Positions 44,655-54,041 of a stretch of DNA of 64,000 bases are shown here, one piece after another (the stretch's first letter is position 1; the number at the start of each line of letters is the position of its first letter). The position numbers were made by a program, and so were the translations under genes. Below the pieces are notes generated by a model. It saw only the letters and a list, made by a program, of their open reading frames with translations. It made no database searches and was not told where the DNA came from. The stretch covers positions 62,001-126,000 of the forward strand of contig JAAYUV010000062.1 of the NCBI GenBank assembly GCA_012517475.1, given 5' to 3'. Source of the DNA: Peptococcaceae bacterium. GTDB taxonomy: Bacteria > Bacillota > Desulfitobacteriia > Desulfitobacteriales > Syntrophobotulaceae.

Positions 44655-45052
44655 TCTTTTTCTCCCTTTGCATTCCATAATATATAAGCTCCAATAGCGA
44701 TGATTCCTAGGGGCATGATGACATCTATGTTAAACCAGCGGAAGAACTTATCGAACATAAAGAGGCAGCCGATAACGATCAGGGCTATTCCCAGGAAATG
44801 CTTGCTCTTTTCTTTATCAAAATGAGAGCTGTCTTTTGTCGTGGATTCATCCCCGGAACTGCTAAAAGTCTCATAGCTTTCCGGCATGATTAACCAACAG
44901 ACAATATAGGCAATGATTCCAACCCCGGCAAAGATGGAAAGAACCCAGATAATTCGTATAATGGTCGGGTCCATTTCAAAATATTCTGCAATCCCTGAAC
45001 AAACACCTGCCAGAACTTTATTCCGGTTGGAACGATATAACGGTTTATTCAT
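44651..45052 (-). CDS. PspC domain membrane protein
   Basis: A 133-residue protein with an N-terminal PspC domain (LYRSNRNKVLAGVCSGIAEYFEMDPTIIR, then a helix around IIWVLSIFAGVGIIAYIVCWLIMP) and, after a polar linker, a second hydrophobic region (FLGIALIVIGCLFMFDKFFRW...IMPLGIIAIGAYILW) like that of the neighbouring gene. It probably senses or buffers membrane stress. AAAGGAGGATG precedes the ATG. Confidence 0.88.
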   Translation of the reverse strand: MNKPLYRSNRNKVLAGVCSGIAEYFEMDPTIIRIIWVLSIFAGVGIIAYIVCWLIMPESYETFSSSGDESTTKDSSHFDKEKSKHFLGIALIVIGCLFMFDKFFRWFNIDVIMPLGIIAIGAYILWNAKGEKE

Positions 45053-45135
45053 GGTTCATCCTCCTTTACAAGAAGACCTCTATGATTATATTAATGCGGT
45101 TTTCGGATTCATTATACTGGATACAAATTAAATTT

Positions 45136-45169
45136 CAATTCCCCCTGAAAAATAAATCAGAGGGAATTG
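45136..45169 (-). terminator. Hairpin downstream of the lipoprotein gene
   Basis: CAATTCCCCCTGA pairs with TCAGAGGGAATTG (12 of 13) around an A/T-rich loop, 11 bases beyond the - strand stop codon. The T tract is weak on both strands. Confidence 0.55.
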
Positions 45170-45179
45170 ATTTGCGGAA

Positions 45180-46058
45180 TCAGGATTTTCCGTAGGGAAC
45201 TTCCTTGGCATTTTTTGCTTCTTCAGGGATCGTAAAGTCTTGGGCCTTATTTTGGTTGGATACGGTATATTCAACCGTCATCTCCATATTTTTAAAGATT
45301 TCTTTCATTTCTTTAGGGGTATTCTGGCTTTCCGCCAGGGCATTCCCAAGATTTCTCATGTTTTCACTCAGGTCCATCTGACATTTGACGGTTTCCAGCG
45401 TGGTTTTGTCAATCCAAATGATGTATTTCATATCTCCAATTTTGGAAAGGATATCCGAGCTGAGAAAATCAGTACCCAGTCCCAGAGAGTTCCCGGCTGT
45501 CCCTTTAAGAATTTGTTCGAAGATCTTTCCCGAAGCCACCAAGTCAATTTTCACAGTTTTTCTTTCGCCGATTACCTCTTCTCCTAAAAGCTCCGCTTTA
45601 GATAAGTTATCCATAAAAAGCTTGAGGTTATCTCTGGGGTCCATGGTCATCATCTTGGACATAGCCGGATCATTGATTACGAGTTTTTGCCATTGACCAT
45701 TGAGCAGCTGATAGAGAATCACTTTCTGATCCTGTTCCATCATATATTGCTCAATCTTCATTTTATCAGCCATACCAGGGATGGCAGCTTCCATGGCCAT
45801 CTTCATCTTCATAGGTTTCTGAAAAGCGGTAATTTTTCCTGACATGGACATATCCATAGCGTCTTGGCCCGTTGAAAATTTCATCCTGGTAGTCATGTCC
45901 ATGTCGTAATTGTTTAACTGATACCATTTATCGAAGGATTCCTCAACAATTTTCTGCGCGGTTTTACCTGCGGTTAAGTCCTTTGGACCAGTTGAACAGG
46001 AAGTAATGATCAGGATGCAAATCAGTACGAGTAAAAAACCTGCTTTCTTGTTTTTCAA
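45180..46058 (-). CDS. LolA-like lipoprotein (DUF6612 type)
   Basis: A 292-residue exported lipoprotein. The signal peptide (MKNKKAGFLLVLICILIITSC) ends in a lipobox with Cys21. The rest resembles LolA/LprG-type beta half-barrels used for lipid or envelope transport: repeated MKMKMAME, GQWQKLVIN and YIIWIDKTTLETVKCQMD. Translation starts at TTG with GGGG upstream. It stands alone between the PspC genes and the divergently read giant activase. Its ligand is unknown. Confidence 0.75.
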   Translation of the reverse strand: MKNKKAGFLLVLICILIITSCSTGPKDLTAGKTAQKIVEESFDKWYQLNNYDMDMTTRMKFSTGQDAMDMSMSGKITAFQKPMKMKMAMEAAIPGMADKMKIEQYMMEQDQKVILYQLLNGQWQKLVINDPAMSKMMTMDPRDNLKLFMDNLSKAELLGEEVIGERKTVKIDLVASGKIFEQILKGTAGNSLGLGTDFLSSDILSKIGDMKYIIWIDKTTLETVKCQMDLSENMRNLGNALAESQNTPKEMKEIFKNMEMTVEYTVSNQNKAQDFTIPEEAKNAKEVPYGKS

Positions 46059-46247
46059 GAAGCTTCATCCCCTTTTCCCTTTTTTAAGATATATATTCTC
46101 TATCGCAGTACCAATAGTAGCCTGATTCCATTATGGCACATATTTATTTAACTGGCTCTGGAAAAAAATGGAGACGAATAATATCCCTCTTAAATGGAAA
46201 AATAATTTTGTTAGCCAGGAAACCACTTCTGATGGCTGGCTTTAGAA

Positions 46248-49200
46248 ATGTGTAAGGGGGAGAGAATTCTGGCTAAATTCCATTTGGGGATTGATATTGG
46301 TTCCACGACTGTTAAAATCGCAGTTTTAGATGATGAGGATCATTTGCTTTTAAGTAAATATCAACGGCATTATTCAGATATTTGGAAAGCACTCCAGGAA
46401 CTGATTCGGGAGGTATATCAAAAATACCCGGAGGATTATCTGACAGCGGCGGTGACCGGGTCCGGGGGATTTTCTGTCTCTGAAGTCCTGGGGTTAAGTT
46501 TTGTTCAAGAGGTTATCGCCGGCAGTAAGGCGATAGAAACGTATATACCGGATACCGATGTGATTATCGAATTAGGGGGAGAAGACGCCAAGATCACCTT
46601 TTTCCAAAATGGCGTAGATCAAAGAATGAATGGAATCTGTGCGGGAGGGACAGGGGCTTTTATTGACCAGATGGCTGCTCTTCTTAAAACAGATGCAGCC
46701 GGTCTAAATTCGTTAGCTGAGAATTACAGGGTGATTTATCCTATCGCTGCACGCTGCGGGGTTTTCGCCAAAACGGACATTCAGCCCTTATTAAACGAGG
46801 GTGCAAGCAAAGAGGATATTGCGGCTTCTATATTTCAGGCAGTGGTTAATCAAACCATCAGCGGATTGGCGTGCGGAAGAAAGATCAGAGGTAAAGTAGG
46901 TTTTTTGGGAGGTCCTTTGCATTTCCTGCCGCAACTACGGCGGCGGTTTCAAGAGACATTGGGTCTGAAAGACGAGGAAATGGTTGTGCCTGACAATTCG
47001 CAGGTTTATGTTGCCATTGGAGCAGCGATCGCTTCCAAAAAACAAAAAGAGATAGGTCTGTCCGACTTATTACAAAGATTCCATGTGGATCGCAGGCTTT
47101 TCATGTATGAAACAGCCAAGCTTGATCCTTTGTTTGCAGACCCAAAAACATATCAGGATTTTCTGCAAAGGCATACCAGACAAAAAGTAAAAAGAAAAGA
47201 GCTGCAGGAACACCTTGGGCAATGTTTCCTGGGGATGGATGTCGGATCCACAACCACGAAGGCTGCTTTGATTACGCAAGAGGGGGAACTCTTATTCTCG
47301 GCATATGCGAATAACGAAGGAAATCCTCTGGCGTCCGCAGTCATGATGCTGAAGGATATTTATCACCATCTTCCGGCCGGAGTCAGCATTACCTATTCGG
47401 CAGTAACAGGATACGGAGAAAACCTCGTTAAAACGGCGCTCGGGTTTGATTTGGGAGAGGTTGAGACCGTGGCGCATTATACAGCAGCTGAACATTTTCT
47501 TCCCGGAGTAAATTTCATTCTGGATATTGGCGGACAGGATATGAAATGTCTGAAAGTCCGGGACGGAATTATTGAAAATATTATGTTGAATGAGGCTTGT
47601 TCATCAGGCTGCGGGTCATTTATTGAAACCTTTGCCCAATCTCTGGAGATGAACGTCCGGGATTTTGCCTGGGAAGCAATCAACGCGGCAGCCCCTGCTG
47701 ACCTGGGATCAAGATGTACGGTATTTATGAATTCCAAAGTGAAACAGGCTCAAAAAGAAGGGGTATCTGTCGGGGATATTTCTGCCGGACTTTCTTATTC
47801 GGTTATTAAAAATGCCTTATATAAAGTAATCAAACTAAAAGGTGCTGAAGAGTTGGGAGAGAAGATCATTGTCCAGGGAGGTACGTTTTTGAATGATGCC
47901 ATTGTCAGAAGCCTGGAACTGATCACGGGAAGAGAAGTAGTCCGTCCGGATATTGCAGGTCTGATGGGTGCATTCGGTGCCGCGCTCCTTGCCAAAAAAG
48001 CCTGGCGGGAAGGGATGACCACTTCACTTACAGACTCAGCACACATTGCCGGTTTTTTTGTGAAACCGGTAATCACCCGGTGCGGCAAATGCCCGAATGC
48101 CTGTTTGTTAACGGTCAACCACTTTGGTGACGGGCGAAAGCTTATAACGGGTAACCGGTGTGAAAGGGGGGCGGGGCTGGAAAAATCAGAGGAGATTCCT
48201 AACCTGTATGAATATAAGTTTCAAAGACTTTTTGGGTATACACCTTTGGCAAAGGAAAACGCTTATCGGGGGATAATAGGCATTCCCAGAGTCTTAAATA
48301 TGTACGAAAATTATCCCTTCTGGTTTACTTTTTTTACATATCTCGGTTTTCGGGTAGAACTGTCTCCTGTTTCTACGAAGAAAATATACGAGTCGGGGAT
48401 GGATACCATTTCTTCCGATACGGCCTGCTACCCGGCCAAGATTGCTCACGGGCATATTGTATCTCTCGTAAACCAAGGGGTAAGACATATCTTCTATCCT
48501 TGTATTCCGTGGGAAAGGAGAGAATTTAAAGAGGCTGATAATACCTATAACTGCCCGATTGTGATTTCCTACGCCGAAGTGTTAAAAGCCAACATGGATA
48601 TCTTAAAAGAAAATGAGGTCCGGTTTCATAATCCCTTTTTGCCTTACCATAATAAAAAAGGATTAATCAAAAGACTATATGAGGAATTTAAGGAATTCTC
48701 CATTCCGTTATCTCAAATCAAAGAAGCAGTGGAAGCAGCCTGGAAGGAAGACCTCAAGGTCAAAGAGGATATCCGCAAAAAGGGAGAGGAAGTCATTGAA
48801 TGGCTGAAAAAAAACGGGGGTAAAGGAATTGTTCTATCCGGGCGTCCTTATCACTTGGATCAGGAAGTTAATCATGGGATACCCAATATTATTACTTCTC
48901 TTGGCATGGCCGTTTTAACAGAAGATTCCGTGGCTCATCTGGGGAAAGTCAAAAGACCGCTAAGGGTCCTTGATCAATGGATGTATCATTCCAGATTATA
49001 TGAAGCTGCAGACTTTGTTTCAGGTCAAGACGACCTGGAATTGGTTCAGCTTAATTCTTTTGGTTGTGGCCCCGATTCGATCGCAGCAGAACAGGCTCAG
49101 GAAATACTGCAGAAAACGGGAAAGATTTATACCCTGATTAAAATCGATGAAGTAAGCAATCTGGGGGCAGTCCGGATCAGGCTAAGATCACTGAAGGCGG

Positions 49201-50525
49201 CAATGGAAGCCAGAAAGGCTCGGAATATCATTCCGGAATCGGGTAAACACGATACCGCAGCCAGACCTCTCTTTACCAAAGAGATGCGTGCTACGCATAC
49301 CATTTTGGCTCCCCAGATGGCTCCTTTACATTTTGAATTTGCCCAGGAAGTAGCACGCTCGGAAGGGTATTACTTTGAAATTTTACCCAAGGTAGAGAGA
49401 GAGGATATCGAAGAGGGACTGAAATATGTTAATAATGATTCTTGTTACCCTTCCATTATTATTATCGGGCAGCTGCTGAGAGCTTTGAAATCCGGCAAAT
49501 ATGATTTGGACAATACCTCGATTATTATGAGCCAAACCGGAGGCCCCTGCAGAGCCAGCAATTACCTGGGACTTCTCAAAAAGGCCTTGCGGGTAAACGG
49601 CTATGAGAAAATCCCGATTATTTCCCTCAATGTCTCCGGCTTAGAAAAGAACCCCGGTTTCAAGATAACCCCCTCCCTGTTTACCAAGGCAGTCATGGCT
49701 ATGGTTTACGGTGATCTTCTTATGAAAGTATTTTACCGGGTCAGGCCATATGAGGTGATTTCCGGGACTGCCGATCAACTCTTGAACAAGTGGATCGAGA
49801 TCGGCAAGAAAAATGTCCGGACGGGCAACCGCAAAATATTCCGGGATAACCTCAAACACATTGTTGAAGAGTTTGAAAACATCGAGATCCGGGAAGAAAG
49901 AAAACCACGGGTTGGTTTGGTCGGAGAAATCCTTGTTAAATATCATCCCGCAGCAAATAACAATATGGCGGAATTTATAGAAAAATCCGGGGCTGAAATG
50001 GTGATACCCGGGCTGACGGAATTCTTTCTATACTGTGCTTATGACCGGGAGCTGGAACATCAATATCTTGCAGGGGGAAATACTTCAAGACTGCTCGGGA
50101 ACCTTTTTATCAAATATGTGGAGCATTACCGGGATGACATGCGTACCGCGTTAAAAAACAGCAAGCGGTTTAAATCTCCGCCAACCATAAAAGAAATGGC
50201 TGACAGTGTCGAATCGATTTTGTCTCTGTGCAACCATACCGGAGAAGGCTGGCTTCTTACCGCTGAGATGGTTGAGCTTATTGAGGAAGGGGCAAACAAT
50301 ATTATTTGTATGCAGCCATTTGCCTGTCTTCCCAATCACATAACCGGCAAAGGAATGATTAAGCCCCTGAAGGAAATCTACCCGGAGACCAATGTGGTAA
50401 CCATAGATTATGACCCCGGAGCCAGTGAAGTAAATCAGATCAACAGGGTAAAGCTCATGCTGGAAAGAGCTTTTCATAATCAGGATGATAAGGTTCATAT
50501 GGAATTCAAGGACGGCAAAAGTTGA
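46248..50525 (+). CDS. Giant 2-hydroxyacyl-CoA dehydratase activase family protein
   Basis: A 1425-residue protein. Two BadF/HgdC-type ASKHA ATPase domains occur in tandem (from [18 protein letters not shown] near residue 13 and from [17 protein letters not shown] near residue 326), each with the glycine motif ([19 protein letters not shown]) and cluster cysteine regions ([24 protein letters not shown]). A DUF2229-type region ([29 protein letters not shown]) and a C-terminal dehydratase-like part ([18 protein letters not shown]) follow. Related proteins transfer electrons by ATP hydrolysis to dehydratase-type enzymes. No such partner is nearby. The ATG at 46248 lacks a clear ribosome site, and a non-ATG start near 46266-46269 behind AAGGGGGAG is possible. 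Confidence 0.85.
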   Translation: MCKGERILAKFHLGIDIGSTTVKIAVLDDEDHLLLSKYQRHYSDIWKALQELIREVYQKYPEDYLTAAVTGSGGFSVSEVLGLSFVQEVIAGSKAIETYIPDTDVIIELGGEDAKITFFQNGVDQRMNGICAGGTGAFIDQMAALLKTDAAGLNSLAENYRVIYPIAARCGVFAKTDIQPLLNEGASKEDIAASIFQAVVNQTISGLACGRKIRGKVGFLGGPLHFLPQLRRRFQETLGLKDEEMVVPDNSQVYVAIGAAIASKKQKEIGLSDLLQRFHVDRRLFMYETAKLDPLFADPKTYQDFLQRHTRQKVKRKELQEHLGQCFLGMDVGSTTTKAALITQEGELLFSAYANNEGNPLASAVMMLKDIYHHLPAGVSITYSAVTGYGENLVKTALGFDLGEVETVAHYTAAEHFLPGVNFILDIGGQDMKCLKVRDGIIENIMLNEACSSGCGSFIETFAQSLEMNVRDFAWEAINAAAPADLGSRCTVFMNSKVKQAQKEGVSVGDISAGLSYSVIKNALYKVIKLKGAEELGEKIIVQGGTFLNDAIVRSLELITGREVVRPDIAGLMGAFGAALLAKKAWREGMTTSLTDSAHIAGFFVKPVITRCGKCPNACLLTVNHFGDGRKLITGNRCERGAGLEKSEEIPNLYEYKFQRLFGYTPLAKENAYRGIIGIPRVLNMYENYPFWFTFFTYLGFRVELSPVSTKKIYESGMDTISSDTACYPAKIAHGHIVSLVNQGVRHIFYPCIPWERREFKEADNTYNCPIVISYAEVLKANMDILKENEVRFHNPFLPYHNKKGLIKRLYEEFKEFSIPLSQIKEAVEAAWKEDLKVKEDIRKKGEEVIEWLKKNGGKGIVLSGRPYHLDQEVNHGIPNIITSLGMAVLTEDSVAHLGKVKRPLRVLDQWMYHSRLYEAADFVSGQDDLELVQLNSFGCGPDSIAAEQAQEILQKTGKIYTLIKIDEVSNLGAVRIRLRSLKAAMEARKARNIIPESGKHDTAARPLFTKEMRATHTILAPQMAPLHFEFAQEVARSEGYYFEILPKVEREDIEEGLKYVNNDSCYPSIIIIGQLLRALKSGKYDLDNTSIIMSQTGGPCRASNYLGLLKKALRVNGYEKIPIISLNVSGLEKNPGFKITPSLFTKAVMAMVYGDLLMKVFYRVRPYEVISGTADQLLNKWIEIGKKNVRTGNRKIFRDNLKHIVEEFENIEIREERKPRVGLVGEILVKYHPAANNNMAEFIEKSGAEMVIPGLTEFFLYCAYDRELEHQYLAGGNTSRLLGNLFIKYVEHYRDDMRTALKNSKRFKSPPTIKEMADSVESILSLCNHTGEGWLLTAEMVELIEEGANNIICMQPFACLPNHITGKGMIKPLKEIYPETNVVTIDYDPGASEVNQINRVKLMLERAFHNQDDKVHMEFKDGKS

Positions 50526-50534
50526 GTCTGAGAA

Positions 50535-50769
50535 GGGGTTGTTGCAAAACTCCTAAGAAGGTTTCCGTAATGTATAGCCGCTCTCGGCAGATCGTGAAGG
50601 CTACCAGCCTTCACGCATCCGTGGAGAGCCGCTCATTGCCATCCATGGCATCGCGGCACTAGGCCATCCTTGGCCTTCGAAACAGCCGCGCTACGCATCG
50701 CGTTACGCATGCGTAACGCGCTTGACGCTGTCTATACATTACGGAAACTAGTCGTTTTGCAACAGCCCC
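50535..50769. repeat. Modular palindromic repeat, copy D, nested in a terminator-like stem
   Basis: The outer pair is GGGGTTGTTGCAAAAC (50535-50550) with GTTTTGCAACAGCCCC (50754-50769), followed by TTTTG, so the whole element can form a terminator for the activase gene. Inside, TTTCCGTAATGTATAG (50562-50577) pairs perfectly with its complement at 50732-50747. Next inward are CGCTCTCGGCAG, GTGAAGGC...GCCTTCAC, GCCATCCATGGC, ATCGCGGCACTAG, GGCCATCCTTGGCC and GTTACGCATGCGTAAC. The inner part is nearly identical to copy E. Confidence 0.88.
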
Positions 50770-50786
50770 TTTTGTTATTTGCATTG

Positions 50787-50815
50787 TTGACAGAATATAA
50801 ACGATGAACTATAAT
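50787..50815 (+). promoter_or_regulatory. Consensus vegetative promoter
   Basis: TTGACA (50787-50792), 17 bases, TATAAT (50810-50815): a perfect match to the housekeeping sigma consensus. It drives the DUF2087 gene, whose ATG is 37 bases downstream. Confidence 0.85.
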
Positions 50816-50852
50816 GTCTACATAAATTCTAGACAGATAGGTGATATATAGC

Positions 50853-51638
50853 ATGAAGGATCTGACTGAACTATTTTGGAATTCTTCCTTGGACGAACTG
50901 AAGAACGGATATGTATTTGATCAAACGGAAGAACAATTTATTTGCCTGATTTGCGGAAAAAAATATCATGACGGTCAGGTCTATCACATGAAGGATTCAT
51001 TGTATGAGGCCAGAAAAGCCATAGCAGTTCATATAAAGGAAGAACATGATTCCGTCTTTACTTTCCTGCTGTCCATGGATAAGCAATACACCTCACTCAC
51101 GGATCATCAGAGGGAACTTCTTAAATTGTTTTATCAAGGATTAAGCGATAAGGAAATTGCTTTGCAAAGCGGAAGCAGTGCTTCAACCGTCCGGAATCAC
51201 AGGTTTAATTTCCGGGAAAAAGAGAAGCAGGCCAGGATTTTTCTGGCTATCGCCGAACTTTTAAAAGAAGGCGTAAAAACAAAAAAAAATGGAACAGGTT
51301 CAAGTCTTGATCAGTTTGTCGATTTTCCCCGCTCTGCGAAAATGGTAGATGAAAGGTTTGCTTTTACCCGTGAGGAATATGAGAATACCTTAAAAAAGTA
51401 TTTCACTGAGGGACCGGATGGAAATTTAAGCGAATATCCCCTAAAGGAAAAAAGACGGGTGATCATTCTTACTAAAATCATAGAACGATTTGAACGGGGT
51501 AAAACATATACGGAAAAAGAAGTCAATGAGATTCTTAAAACCGTATATCCCGATTATGCAATACTAAGACGTCATTTGGTGGAATACGGATTCTTGGATA
51601 GGATTCCTGACGGGAGTACATATTGGGTCCTGACATAA
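50853..51638 (+). CDS. DUF2087 domain protein with LuxR-type HTH
   Basis: A 261-residue probable transcription regulator. An N-terminal region has a zinc-finger-like CLICGKKY...H...H arrangement (residues about 30-65), then a helix-turn-helix resembling LuxR/sigma region 4 (LTDHQRELLKLFYQGLSDKEIALQSGSSASTVRNHRFN), and a C-terminal DUF2087 domain (YPLKEKRRVIILTKIIERFERGKTYTEKEVNEIL...DYAILRRHLVEYGFLDR). The ATG at 50853 follows AGGTGA. It sits under a consensus promoter and is followed by a GIY-YIG gene, a pairing I recall from other Firmicutes. Confidence 0.8.
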   Translation: MKDLTELFWNSSLDELKNGYVFDQTEEQFICLICGKKYHDGQVYHMKDSLYEARKAIAVHIKEEHDSVFTFLLSMDKQYTSLTDHQRELLKLFYQGLSDKEIALQSGSSASTVRNHRFNFREKEKQARIFLAIAELLKEGVKTKKNGTGSSLDQFVDFPRSAKMVDERFAFTREEYENTLKKYFTEGPDGNLSEYPLKEKRRVIILTKIIERFERGKTYTEKEVNEILKTVYPDYAILRRHLVEYGFLDRIPDGSTYWVLT

Positions 51639-51695
51639 TTTGATTTTGTACTATTATAGGACGCAATAGGAAATGCTCAGGAGGACACAAGTCAA

Positions 51696-52070
51696 ATGGA
51701 TAAGGAAAAAAGATCAAAAATCAAAAGCGAATACAAACAAACAATCAGGCCTATGGGGGTATATTGTTTAAAGAATAAAAAGAATAACAAGGTCTTTATA
51801 GGATCCAGCTTAAGTCTCCATCAGGCTTACAGCCGCCTGTATTTTATATTGGAGCAAGGGGCTTACATGAACCGGGAACTCCAAAAAGATTGGAAAGAAT
51901 ATGGGGCCGACAGTTTTGTCTTTGAAATTCTGGACGAGTTGAAACCTGTCGATGCGGATCCCCAAAAAGATTATGCTGACGATGTGAAGGCATTGATGGA
52001 ACTGTGGCTGGATAAAATCCAGCCTTATGGGGAAAAAGGATATAACAAAAAAATAATCTCCAAATTATAA
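51696..52070 (+). CDS. GIY-YIG nuclease family protein
   Basis: A 124-residue single-domain protein of the GIY-YIG fold. The signature reads GVYCLKNKKNNKVFIGSS, that is GVY...FIG in place of GIY...YIG, followed by a possible catalytic Arg (QAYSRLYF) and a Glu in LMELWLDKIQPYGEKGYNKK. It probably retains the fold; nuclease activity is uncertain. AGGAGGACA precedes the ATG. It is likely co-transcribed with the DUF2087 gene 57 bases upstream and ends at a strong terminator. Confidence 0.8.
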   Translation: MDKEKRSKIKSEYKQTIRPMGVYCLKNKKNNKVFIGSSLSLHQAYSRLYFILEQGAYMNRELQKDWKEYGADSFVFEILDELKPVDADPQKDYADDVKALMELWLDKIQPYGEKGYNKKIISKL

Positions 52071-52085
52071 TCAGATATTTTTTCC

Positions 52086-52112
52086 CAGTGCGGTTGACGC
52101 ACTGTTTTTTTT
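52086..52112 (+). terminator. Intrinsic terminator after the GIY-YIG gene
   Basis: CAGTGCG/CGCACTG stem (7 bp), five-base loop, followed by eight T's. Confidence 0.9.
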
Positions 52113-52183
52113 GACTTAAATTCGATAAAATGAATATATTGTCAGTCAATTCTATATATTTTGAAAACGTAAGGGGGAGAGTA

Positions 52184-52636
52184 ATGAAAAAAATTATTAT
52201 GTATATGGGCTATATTATTTTGGCCATTCTGTTTATACATTATGGAAGTAAAGTCGGGGTTTATCTTCAAATTGATATGGGACAGACTTCTCAACCCTAT
52301 AAGAGGGTTTTATTTGAAGCCCTGTTTCCGATTCTTGCCGGAATATTTTTTTCTTTACCAGGTCTTTTGGCAAATTGGAATAAACCAGGAATATGGACTT
52401 TTAACCTTCCTAAATTTATAATCATTGGTATTCCCTCTTTAATTGGCAATATGGGTCTGCTCTTTTTTTACTTCAGCAACGGTGGTCAGCTTGTAAAACT
52501 ATTTTCCTGGGTCCCTGTTTGGGGAGTACAGGGGACAACTATCTGCGGAATTCTTTTTGGTTTTACGCTTTTATCCGTTTTGGAAAAACAAGAAGATAAG
52601 AATATTTTCATTGGTAAGAGGGGCAGCTTTTTTTAA
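52184..52636 (+). CDS. Small membrane protein of unknown function
   Basis: A 150-residue protein with four predicted hydrophobic helices (about residues 5-22, 45-62, 76-97 and 110-135), beginning MKKIIMYMGYIILAILFIHYGSK. I do not recognise the family. The ATG at 52184 has AGGGGGAGAG directly upstream, which decides the start over an in-frame ATG at 52130. It lies between a terminator and the dGTPase gene 37 bases downstream, with which it may be co-transcribed. Confidence 0.65.
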   Translation: MKKIIMYMGYIILAILFIHYGSKVGVYLQIDMGQTSQPYKRVLFEALFPILAGIFFSLPGLLANWNKPGIWTFNLPKFIIIGIPSLIGNMGLLFFYFSNGGQLVKLFSWVPVWGVQGTTICGILFGFTLLSVLEKQEDKNIFIGKRGSFF

Positions 52637-52673
52637 TAGAATACGTTAGAAAAACCAGGAGTAGAAGAGGAAG

Positions 52674-53900
52674 ATGAAAAGGGACCAATTCTCAAGCCAT
52701 AAAATGGATGAAAATCATTTCCATTGGAAAGAATGCATAACCCGCCAGGAAGAAATTTACGAAAGACAGGACGAAGTCCGAAGTCCTTTCGCCAGGGATT
52801 ATACCCGGCTTTTACATTGTACGGCTTACCGGAGACTTAAACATAAGACTCAGGTATTTTTTGCACCTCTCAATGATCATATTTGTACACGGATAGAACA
52901 CGTCAATCATGTAGCCTCTGTAAGTCATACTATTTCGGCATCTTTAGGACTGAACACGGAATTGGCGGCAGCAATTGCGATTGGACATGATATCGGCCAT
53001 GCTCCGTTTGGACATACGGGGGAGGCAATTCTTAGCGGGATTGCCTCGGGAGAAACAGGATGCAGGTTTTGGCACGAACAAAACAGTCTCCGATTTGCTG
53101 ATTTTTTTGAAACTTTACCTGATCCGAATGGGAATGAAACAAATCTCAACCTGACGTATGCGGTTAGAGACGGTATTATTCTCCATTGCGGGGAATACGA
53201 CGAAAACCAATTAATCCCCAGAAACCATAAGATTAACCTTTATGACATCGTCAAGCCGGGCCAGTATGCTCCGTATACCTGGGAGGGTTGTGTGGTAAAA
53301 TTTTCAGACAAAATTGCTTATATTGGCAGAGATATTGAGGATGCCTTGACACTGAACATTTTGACGTTTGGCCAACTGCGGGAACTAACAGCGATCATTA
53401 AGAATCATAGCGGTGTTACGTTACCGAGGATTAATAACACAGTACTGATCAATTGCTTTATTTCAGACCTTTGTCAGAACAGCAGTCCCGAAAAAGGAAT
53501 AGGGTTTTCAGATGATTATCTCGCTTTGATGAGTGCTTTCAGAGAGTTTATGCGAACGAATGTATACGTACATAAGCGTTTGGAAGTGTATCAGGAATAT
53601 GCGAAGCTCATCATTGAATCGATTTATGCAACCCTGAAGGACTTTTACAGGGCAGAGGATACCGTAGAATGGTTGCGGAGGAAACATAGAAATAAATATC
53701 CTCTTCTAACAGAGTATTTTGCAGAGTGGATTCTTAAATTTTCTGATTTACAAGGCTCAGCGAAATCAAAAAGATGCACGAATGCATCTATTTATAAAAT
53801 AGGGAATCCTAAGGATTACAACCAGGCGGTTATCGACTTTATTACAGGTATGACAGATAGTTTTGCCTTGCGGGTTTTTGGTGAGCTAACAAGTTTTTAA
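52674..53900 (+). CDS. dGTP triphosphohydrolase-like HD protein
   Basis: A 408-residue HD-superfamily protein of the deoxyguanosinetriphosphate triphosphohydrolase family, which cleaves dNTPs to nucleosides and triphosphate. The HD metal site is visible: H in RIEHVNHVASVSHTI, HD in AIAIGHDIGHAPFGHTGE and the distal Asp in VKFSDKIAYIGRDIEDA. The N-terminal SPFARDYTRLLHCTAYRRLKHKTQVF is also typical. GAGGAAG precedes the ATG. A role in nucleotide pool control or phage defence cannot be told apart from sequence. Confidence 0.9.
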   Translation: MKRDQFSSHKMDENHFHWKECITRQEEIYERQDEVRSPFARDYTRLLHCTAYRRLKHKTQVFFAPLNDHICTRIEHVNHVASVSHTISASLGLNTELAAAIAIGHDIGHAPFGHTGEAILSGIASGETGCRFWHEQNSLRFADFFETLPDPNGNETNLNLTYAVRDGIILHCGEYDENQLIPRNHKINLYDIVKPGQYAPYTWEGCVVKFSDKIAYIGRDIEDALTLNILTFGQLRELTAIIKNHSGVTLPRINNTVLINCFISDLCQNSSPEKGIGFSDDYLALMSAFREFMRTNVYVHKRLEVYQEYAKLIIESIYATLKDFYRAEDTVEWLRRKHRNKYPLLTEYFAEWILKFSDLQGSAKSKRCTNASIYKIGNPKDYNQAVIDFITGMTDSFALRVFGELTSF

Positions 53901-53944
53901 ATTCGTTGCTTTTTTTATATGCAGAAAGAAAAGAATAAAACCAT

Positions 53945-53974
53945 ATTGAATAATTATGCATACAATAGTATAAT
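53945..53974 (+). promoter_or_regulatory. argF promoter with overlapping ArgR box
   Basis: TTGAAT (53946-53951), 17 bases, TATAAT (53969-53974). The -35 element overlaps TGAATAATTATGCA (53947-53960), which matches the ArgR/AhrC operator half-site palindrome (TGAAT-N4-ATTCA) with one mismatch. Arginine-dependent repression of the arg genes is inferred. Confidence 0.75.
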
Positions 53975-54041
53975 AATACAGTCGTTTCTATCATTCGTAC
54001 CGGATTGCAGGATATTCTGTATAGTTAAAGGGGATACATAA

